A stretch of 7,443 nucleotides of DNA from Candidatus Nealsoniibacteriota bacterium (GTDB lineage: Bacteria; Patescibacteriota; Minisyncoccia; Minisyncoccales; GWA2-38-27): contig PWMZ01000068.1 in assembly GCA_003559065.1 (NCBI GenBank), forward strand, positions 1-7,443, in the 5' to 3' direction. Position 1 is the stretch's first letter; each line of letters opens with the position of its first letter. The notes under the pieces are model-generated. The model worked only from the letters and a program-made list of their open reading frames with translations. It was not told the DNA's origin and did no database searches. Positions 1 through 4,763 of this stretch are shown here, one piece after another. Made by a program: the position numbers and the translations under genes.

Positions 1-132
1 GCCGTGCTTTTCCCAGAATACTAACACTCTGGCCTTGTATTTGGCTTTTTTTGTAAGCATACGGTATCTTAACCCGTATTCATAAACATTTACAAATCCT
101 TTGATACCTGTAAATTTACAATGCCAATGCAT
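1..132 (-). CDS. N-terminus of a probable integrase-type transposase (partial, runs off left edge)
   Basis: Forty-four codons are visible before the window ends. The frame begins MHWHCKFTGIKGF and reaches an internal Met (position 60) followed by LTKKAKYKARVLVFWEKHG. A short basic helix leading into 'FWEKHG' resembles the start of the helix-turn-helix region of integrase-core (rve/DDE) transposases that I associate with Patescibacteria; this is recognition from memory. I chose the ATG at 132 because an AAGG Shine-Dalgarno-like site lies 8 bases upstream and the frame is open from there, whereas the ATG at 60 has no clear site. The catalytic DDE domain would lie outside the window, so neither family nor intactness can be judged. 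It has the same orientation as the upstream operon and starts 43 bases past the permease stop codon, which fits a mobile element inserted behind the operon. Confidence 0.6.
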   Translation of the reverse strand, partial: MHWHCKFTGIKGFVNVYEYGLRYRMLTKKAKYKARVLVFWEKHG

Positions 133-175
133 ATTTATGGCCTTACAGAGTCCAATATGTATCTGACATTATGCA
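133..175 (-). other. Short gap between permease stop and transposase start; possible insertion-sequence end
   Basis: These 43 bases hold no gene. On the minus strand, a few bases after the permease stop, the sequence TGTCAGATACATATTGGAC begins with TG, as the terminal inverted repeats of many insertion sequences do. It sits just ahead of the transposase start, where an element end is expected. The matching far end is outside the window, so this is only a candidate. No stem-loop plus U-run terminator for the operon is visible here. Confidence 0.25.
141..145 (-). promoter_or_regulatory. Ribosome binding site deciding the transposase start
   Basis: On the minus strand TAAGG stands 8 bases upstream of the ATG at 132. 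This is the best Shine-Dalgarno-like match near either candidate start and supports the longer, 44-codon reading over the internal Met at 60. Confidence 0.45.
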
Positions 176-1387
176 TTACTCATACATTAAAGCTTCAACC
201 GGGTCTTTTTTAGCCGCTTGCCTGGCTGGGAAAAATCCAGCTAAACATCCTATTAAAAAAGAAAATAATAAAGTGAAAAAAATTAAAGAAAAAGAAATAT
301 GAGCCTGGATATAAACGAGAGGATGAGCATCAATTAAAAAGTATTCCCCTATTTTAGCAGCAGCAATTCCTAATATAATACCTATTATTCCTCCGATTAA
401 CCCTATTATTCCCGACTCTATTAAAAAAATAGTGGAAATGTCTTTTCTTTTAGCCCCTATCGCTTTTAAAACGCCTATTTCTTTAGTCCTTTCTCTAACG
501 GCCGTGTACATACTGTTCATAATACCGATTGCTCCCACAAAAACCGCGATACTGGCAAAAGCTAAAACGGCAAGCTGTAAAATATTCATTATGTTGTTGG
601 CGATATCAACGGCAGCATCGGCTGTTATAACACTATAAGAAGCCTCTTCTTCCCCCCTTCTTCTTCGGCCCACTTCTTCTAACTCCATCCTTATGTTCTC
701 AGCTACAGAATCGACGTTAAAACCACTCTCAATTTGAACAATAGCTGCTTGAGTTCCTTCTCTTGATCCGGTTACTTCTCTGTAATCGGAAAGATCCATC
801 ATAATTGATAAATCATCCTGCCTACTCCCTAAAGAACGGAGAATTCCGGAAACAGTAAATCTTCTGCCAGAAATAGTTAATTGATCCCCGACCCTCAGGT
901 CGGAAAAAATATCTTGAGGAATTAAATTTCCCACCACCACCTCTCTTCTTCCTGGCCTGGGAAGAGATCCTTTTTCCGCCTCCAATCCCATAAGGCTTTC
1001 TAAAACAGGGATTCCTTCACCATAGTCTATTCCCCACAAGAGAGTGTTTTTTGATTGATCTTCCGACCTGACCGATTCAACTCCCCAGGGGCTCTCTAAA
1101 ACCGTTCTTACTCCACGAGCTCTTGCTATCGCTTCTATTTCTCTGTCTTTTAATTGAGCGCCCCCTATTATAGAGGTAATATCAAAGCCTTCTCCTGGCA
1201 TAACCATAATTAAATCTCCCCCTATCATATCTAGCTGTTGTTGAATTCCTTCCGTTATCCCTTGAGCGAGAGAGACTAAAGAAACAACCAAAAAAACTCC
1301 TATTATAATGCCCAATATGGAAAGAGAGCTTCTTAAGGATCGATTCTTTAGGTTACGTATTGCTATTTTAATATATTCTCTATTCAT
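176..1387 (-). CDS. MacB/FtsX-family ABC transporter permease
   Basis: A 403-residue membrane subunit of an exporter-type (type VII) ABC system. TM1 lies at about residues 22-42, a large extracytoplasmic MacB-type core domain at about 45-265, and three further membrane helices at about 267-290, 318-345 and 365-388 form the FtsX domain. The motif RERTKEIGVLKAIGAKRKD after TM2 is the hallmark cytoplasmic coupling segment, and the protein closes with KKDPVEALMYE, the usual end of the family, so it is complete despite the mobile element behind it. In this family the permease does not form a substrate channel; ATP-driven movement of the membrane helices is passed to the outer domain (mechanotransmission). 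It overlaps the ATPase gene by 8 bases and has GGAG six bases before its ATG, so the pair is co-translated. Unlike E. coli MacB, ATPase and permease are separate proteins. An unusual RRRR run sits at residues 241-244 in the outer domain. The substrate cannot be inferred. Confidence 0.93.
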   Translation of the reverse strand: MNREYIKIAIRNLKNRSLRSSLSILGIIIGVFLVVSLVSLAQGITEGIQQQLDMIGGDLIMVMPGEGFDITSIIGGAQLKDREIEAIARARGVRTVLESPWGVESVRSEDQSKNTLLWGIDYGEGIPVLESLMGLEAEKGSLPRPGRREVVVGNLIPQDIFSDLRVGDQLTISGRRFTVSGILRSLGSRQDDLSIMMDLSDYREVTGSREGTQAAIVQIESGFNVDSVAENIRMELEEVGRRRRGEEEASYSVITADAAVDIANNIMNILQLAVLAFASIAVFVGAIGIMNSMYTAVRERTKEIGVLKAIGAKRKDISTIFLIESGIIGLIGGIIGIILGIAAAKIGEYFLIDAHPLVYIQAHISFSLIFFTLLFSFLIGCLAGFFPARQAAKKDPVEALMYE

Positions 1388-2054
1388 CTATTTCTCCGTC
1401 TTTAATTTTTATTATTTTTTTACCAAAATGTTGAAGCTCTCTATCATGAGTTACTACAATTATTGTTCTTCCTTCTTTTTCATTTAACTCTTTAAGTGTT
1501 TCCATAATATGGTTTCCGGTTTTAGAACCAACATTACCGGTCGGCTCATCAGCTACAATAATTTCCGGATCATTAATTAAAGCTCGAGCAATAGCCACTC
1601 TTTGTTTTTCTCCTCCGGAAAGCTCCGAGGGTTTATGATTCATTCTTTCTTCCAAACCAACCGAGGCAAGAATTTCTTTCGCCCTTCTTTCTCTTTTTTC
1701 CTGAGGAGTTCCTTGAAAAAGAGTGGGAATAATAACATTTTCCAAAGCTGTTAAATGGCCCAAAAGATTAAATTGCTGAAAAACAAAGCCTATTTTTTTC
1801 CCCCTAATTTCAGCCAATTCGTTTTCCGATAAGGTGGAAACATCATTTTTTTCCAAAAAGATCTTCCCTTTAGTAGGAGTATCTAAACAGCTTAACAAAT
1901 GTAAAAGAGTTGATTTACCTGATCCACTGGGCCCTAGAATAATAACAAAATCCCCTTTTAAAATTTCAAAAGAAACATTTTTGATAACTTCCAGTTTGAT
2001 TTTTCCCAAGTCGTAAATCTTCCAGACTTTTTCCAATTTAATTAAAGAGTTCAT
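1380..2054 (-). CDS. MacB/LolD-type ABC transporter ATP-binding protein
   Basis: A 224-residue nucleotide-binding subunit that dimerizes on the cytoplasmic face and powers the permease encoded next. Motifs in order: Walker A GPSGSGKS (41-48), Q-loop FQQFNLL (Q93), signature LSGGEKQ (145-151), Walker B IIVADEP with catalytic E170, and the H-loop VTHD (H203). The length and the EPTGN sequence after Walker B are typical of the LolD/MacB/FtsE group. One oddity: the D-loop, normally N-L-D-S-K-T-G in this group, reads N-V-G-S-K-T-G, so the conserved aspartate is glycine at residue 176 (codon GGT). The ATG overlaps the adaptor stop by 4 bases (ATGA), and a strong AGGGGAG site precedes it. Family assignment is secure; the cargo is unknown (MacB relatives export macrolides, peptides, toxins or lipoproteins). 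Confidence 0.96.
   Translation of the reverse strand: MNSLIKLEKVWKIYDLGKIKLEVIKNVSFEILKGDFVIILGPSGSGKSTLLHLLSCLDTPTKGKIFLEKNDVSTLSENELAEIRGKKIGFVFQQFNLLGHLTALENVIIPTLFQGTPQEKRERRAKEILASVGLEERMNHKPSELSGGEKQRVAIARALINDPEIIVADEPTGNVGSKTGNHIMETLKELNEKEGRTIIVVTHDRELQHFGKKIIKIKDGEIDE
1394..1397 (-). promoter_or_regulatory. Ribosome binding site of the permease, inside the ATPase gene
   Basis: GGAG lies six bases upstream of the permease ATG and within the last codons of the ATPase gene. It supports the start at 1387 and the 8-base overlap (ATGAATAG, where TAG ends the ATPase). Confidence 0.6.
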
Positions 2055-3628
2055 AATTTAATCAACTCCCCTTCTTCTAATCCGAAAATTACTTCTATCT
2101 GCCTTCTGTCTCCCCTAGCTCCAGTTTTTATTTCTCTCGGTACTAATTGGTTGTCTTTTGAAACCATTACCCAATTTTTTCCTTCTTTTCTTTCTACGGC
2201 TAACTCTGAGATTATAAGGGTATCTTCTTTTTGAACAGTTTCAATAGTAATGTCAGCGGTCATACCGTGCCTTGCTCTTTCAGGAACATCTTTTAAAAGA
2301 ATAATTGTTTCGTAATAAACAACCCCATCTATTACTTTGTCAGCTATATTAATAGAAGTAATGACACCTTCAAAAATTTCTCCAGCAAAAGCAGCTAGTT
2401 CTACCAAAGCTATGTCTTCAACGTTAAGAAAACCTACCTCTCCTTCGTAAATATCAACTTCTATTTTAGCAACTCCTTCCGAAATAAAAGAAAACAAAGG
2501 CTCTCCAGCTCGGATAATTTCTTTTTCTTTGGCGTGAATATCAGCAATTTTTCCTTTTTCAGGAGCTATTATAACGCTCCTTCTAATTTGCTGATCTATC
2601 AAGTTAATAGTTTCTTTTAAAGATTCTACGTTAGCTTCGGCTGATTCTACTTCCAAATCTCTTACTCCTGATTTAAGTCTTTCTAAGCTATCTCTGGCTG
2701 AAATGTAGTTAGCTCGAGCGGTTTCTTCTTGAGACTTAGCGGTATTGATATTACTTTCGTTTTGCTTTTTTACAGAATCGATACTATTTATCAAAGAAGT
2801 AATTTCAGAAAGCATCTCGTTAGCATCAGTCTTAGCGTCCCACAAAATTTCTTTGTCCTCACTTGTAAACCTATTTTTATAAAAAGTGGAGTCAGCAACG
2901 TCAATAATGTTTTCCACCTCTCTTTCAATTATTTCATAAGCTTTTTCAGCTTCTGGTAAACTTTCTTTCTCGTCAAATTCGTCAACTAGCTCTTTTAATA
3001 AATCATAGTTTCTTTTTACTACATTAATGCTATTTCTAGCTTTATAAGTTTCTGAAAAATAAAAGCGAACGAAATACTCGTCTCTAATTTCTTTTAAGTC
3101 ATCATAAATCCCTTTAGCTGTAATATAGCTCTTGTTAATTAAAGAAAAAGCGGGGGCATAAGCGTCCCTTAAAGCTGCTTGGGCAGTTGACTTTGACTGC
3201 TCTAAAGCTTCTTTAGCTAATTCTAAAGAGGTTTCGACACTTTCTAATTTGTTTTGAGCTATTTGAATATCTTGCTCTCTTCCTGTTTCTTTCAAAATTT
3301 TTAAATCAGCTTGAGCTGATCTCAAATTTTGTTCGGCCCTTCTTTTTTCGATTGAAAGATCTTCTCTTTCTAAAAGAGCTAAAGTTTCTCCTTTTTCTAC
3401 TTTCTGACCTTTCTCAACATATATTTTTTCTATCTCTCCTCCCGACCTAGTTCCTAGAGCAATTTCTTCCCCCATTTTTAAAACACCACTTTCGAATATT
3501 TCTCTGGTAATATCCCCTCTTTTAACTTCTATTAGTTCTTGTTCTTCTTCTCCATCTTTAAAAAAGAGGTAACCTACTACTATTAATAATAAGATTATAA
3601 TTATCGCAATAATTAGTTTTTTCTTCAT
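2051..3628 (-). CDS. HlyD/MacA-like membrane-anchored adaptor protein with enlarged helical hairpin
   Basis: A 525-residue adaptor, clearly longer than E. coli MacA (about 370). A short basic N-terminus and one hydrophobic helix (about residues 4-23) anchor it with the rest outside. Then come: first lipoyl half with GTRSGGEIEKIYVEKGQKV (about 59-77); a first coiled-coil arm (about 90-152); an extra, mostly helical stretch (about 153-297) with aromatic and charged residues; a returning coiled-coil arm (about 298-350); second lipoyl half IIAPEKGKIADIHAKEKE (353-370); a beta-barrel region (about 385-465); and a membrane-proximal end. In MacA-type systems the adaptor stacks on the permease and couples it to an exit duct. 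It overlaps both the phosphoesterase before it and the ATPase after it by 4 bases, so adaptor, ATPase and permease are one module. No outer-membrane TolC-like gene is visible. The role of the inserted segment is unknown. Confidence 0.88.
   Translation of the reverse strand: MKKKLIIAIIIILLLIVVGYLFFKDGEEEQELIEVKRGDITREIFESGVLKMGEEIALGTRSGGEIEKIYVEKGQKVEKGETLALLEREDLSIEKRRAEQNLRSAQADLKILKETGREQDIQIAQNKLESVETSLELAKEALEQSKSTAQAALRDAYAPAFSLINKSYITAKGIYDDLKEIRDEYFVRFYFSETYKARNSINVVKRNYDLLKELVDEFDEKESLPEAEKAYEIIEREVENIIDVADSTFYKNRFTSEDKEILWDAKTDANEMLSEITSLINSIDSVKKQNESNINTAKSQEETARANYISARDSLERLKSGVRDLEVESAEANVESLKETINLIDQQIRRSVIIAPEKGKIADIHAKEKEIIRAGEPLFSFISEGVAKIEVDIYEGEVGFLNVEDIALVELAAFAGEIFEGVITSINIADKVIDGVVYYETIILLKDVPERARHGMTADITIETVQKEDTLIISELAVERKEGKNWVMVSKDNQLVPREIKTGARGDRRQIEVIFGLEEGELIKL
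2066..2073 (-). promoter_or_regulatory. Strong ribosome binding site of the ABC ATPase, inside the adaptor gene
   Basis: On the minus strand AAGGGGAG lies 11 bases upstream of the ATPase ATG, embedded in the adaptor's last codons. It is the strongest Shine-Dalgarno-like site seen in the window; the ATPase could therefore initiate independently as well as by coupling. Confidence 0.5.
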
Positions 3629-4068
3629 AATATTTTTAATTTTAGCTCTTTATCTTTTAAAATAGCAAAGGTGGCTTTGAAAATTTGACCGGCTAAATTA
3701 CCCGAATTAGCCATTATACAATTATTTATCTTTTCTTGCCAGGGTTTATGAGTGTGACCGTAAAAAACAAATTCATATTTTTCTTTCTCAGCTAATTCTT
3801 TAGCTTTAGCTGGAAAATGACAAAAGGCTACATTTTTATATTCTCCAAAGTTTGAAAAAACTTTAATATTTTTACTGCTTTCCAATTCATCATCCATGTT
3901 TCCTAAAGATAAAAAAAGATTAAACCCTTTAAAGTTTCTCAAAAAATCTACTCCCCCAACATCTCCACAATGAATAATGTCTTTGATTTTTTCTTTTTCA
4001 ATTATCTTTAAAGCTTTTTTCAAAGTGGCTTCATTGCCATGAGTGTCTGAAATAATAGCTATTTTCAT
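3625..4068 (-). CDS. YfcE/MJ0936-type metallophosphoesterase
   Basis: A 147-residue soluble protein of the small calcineurin-like phosphoesterase group, whose members hydrolyse phosphodiesters using two metal ions (often Mn). Metal ligands can be read in order: D8 and H10 in SDTHGN, D36 in CGDVGG, N57 in GNMDD, H84 in CHF, and H105/H107 in GHTHKPW; the C-terminal NSGN (121-124) matches the loop usually written NPGS/NPGN. Nothing essential is missing and the length is only slightly below the family norm (about 160-180 as I recall). The natural substrate of this family is generally unsettled; test substrates such as bis-pNPP do not define the role. It overlaps the NUDIX gene before it and the adaptor gene after it by 4 bases each. 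No signal peptide, so it acts in the cytoplasm. Confidence 0.93.
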   Translation of the reverse strand: MKIAIISDTHGNEATLKKALKIIEKEKIKDIIHCGDVGGVDFLRNFKGFNLFLSLGNMDDELESSKNIKVFSNFGEYKNVAFCHFPAKAKELAEKEKYEFVFYGHTHKPWQEKINNCIMANSGNLAGQIFKATFAILKDKELKLKIL

Positions 4069-4520
4069 ATTTCTTGAATCTCTTTTTCTAAAATATTGTC
4101 ATTTTCATCAAAAAGAAATCTTCCTTTGAATTTTTTTCCTTTGAAAAATAAAGGAAACCAATAAATATCATCCGGCCACATTTTTCCAAAAGGGATTTGA
4201 TCGCTATAAAACCATTGAGGCTTCATTTCTTCCGTTTCTTTGGGTTCTCCTAAAAAATCATCTGATTTGAAAATATGAACTTCTAAAACCTCTGGATCTC
4301 CTCGAAACTGAAAGTCTAAAACCCCCACCTTATTTAGGTTTTGAACTTCTATTCCTGATTCTTCTTTAATTTCTCTTTTAGCTGCTTGTTCAATCGATTC
4401 TTTTTCTTCAACTTTTCCACCAAAACCATTCCACCTTCCCTCTCCGAACCCTCTTTTTTTCATACCAAGCAATATTTTAGAGTCCTGGCAAATTAAACAA
4501 AGGGTTAATATTTTTTTCAT
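4065..4520 (-). CDS. NUDIX hydrolase, MTH1-like oxidized purine nucleoside triphosphate diphosphatase
   Basis: A 151-residue single-domain NUDIX enzyme. The Nudix box is complete at residues 35-57 (G35, E41, R49-E50, E53-E54, G56). It resembles human MTH1/NUDT1 much more than E. coli MutT: from memory the two share LLGMKKRGFG, GRWNGFGGKV, EES, MWPDD, YWFPL and IPF in the same order and spacing, about half identical by eye. Residues corresponding to the MTH1 base-recognition pocket are kept with an offset of two: N31 (human N33), F25 (F27), F70 (F72), W115 (W117), D117/D118 (D119/D120). The inferred role is hydrolysis of 8-oxo-dGTP or 2-OH-dATP-type nucleotides to monophosphates, preventing mutagenic incorporation. 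It overlaps the preceding 81-residue gene and the following phosphoesterase gene by 4 bases each. The exact substrate is inference. Confidence 0.93.
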   Translation of the reverse strand: MKKILTLCLICQDSKILLGMKKRGFGEGRWNGFGGKVEEKESIEQAAKREIKEESGIEVQNLNKVGVLDFQFRGDPEVLEVHIFKSDDFLGEPKETEEMKPQWFYSDQIPFGKMWPDDIYWFPLFFKGKKFKGRFLFDENDNILEKEIQEI

Positions 4521-4762
4521 AAATCTTGATTATGTTCGGCATTATTTTTACCAAATAATTCAATGCTTTTTTTATCACTTTTTACTTTCATTTTTTTTGA
4601 CATTTTATTCCAATTTTCCCAAATTCTTTTTTGTTCTTTTGGGGTGGGCTCTTTATGTATTAACTCAATTCCAGTTTTAGCGCGCCATAAGTGTACTGGA
4701 TCTTTCAATAAACTAGGATAATTATCCCTTAATTCTTCAAGACTGTATGGTCTTTGATACAT
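4517..4762 (-). CDS. Small conserved-looking protein of unknown function (81 aa)
   Basis: Not recognised as a named family. The 81-residue product is hydrophilic, rich in Lys, Glu, Asn and Trp, and has no signal peptide, membrane segment or Cys motif. The first half holds YSLEELRDNYPSLLKDPVHL and WRAKTGIELIHKEPT; the second is a charged, probably helical tail ending SIELFGKNNAEHNQDL. Reasons to think it real: it starts one base after the secA stop (TAATATG), its stop overlaps the NUDIX ATG by 4 bases (ATGA), and without it a 243-base hole would sit in an otherwise gapless operon. Only a weak GAAG precedes the ATG, so expression probably relies on coupling to secA translation. Placement next to secA does not itself imply a role in secretion. 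Confidence 0.75.
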   Translation of the reverse strand: MYQRPYSLEELRDNYPSLLKDPVHLWRAKTGIELIHKEPTPKEQKRIWENWNKMSKKMKVKSDKKSIELFGKNNAEHNQDL

Positions 4763-4763
4763 A

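Noticed and set aside
109..120. Perfect 12-base palindrome TGTAAATTTACA as an operator
   Set aside because: It lies inside the transposase reading frame, is AT-rich, and short palindromes of this kind are expected by chance; no second copy was noticed.
432..638. Plus-strand open frame inside the permease gene
   Set aside because: Antisense to a well-supported gene, with no recognisable domain; a shadow of the permease codons.
1834..2016. Plus-strand open frame inside the ABC ATPase gene
   Set aside because: Opposite the Walker A region of a clear gene; composition fits an antisense shadow.
2729..2959. Plus-strand open frame inside the adaptor gene
   Set aside because: Lies antisense to helical coding sequence, has no recognisable domain and no sensible context.
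2051..4068. Phosphoesterase plus exporter as a dedicated defence or toxin system
   Set aside because: The phosphoesterase has a standard YfcE-like layout and no toxin, immunity or sensor gene is present; adjacency alone is too little.
4590..4640. T-rich runs as rho-independent terminators
   Set aside because: The T runs here and elsewhere are the complement of Lys codons, with no GC-rich stem beside them.
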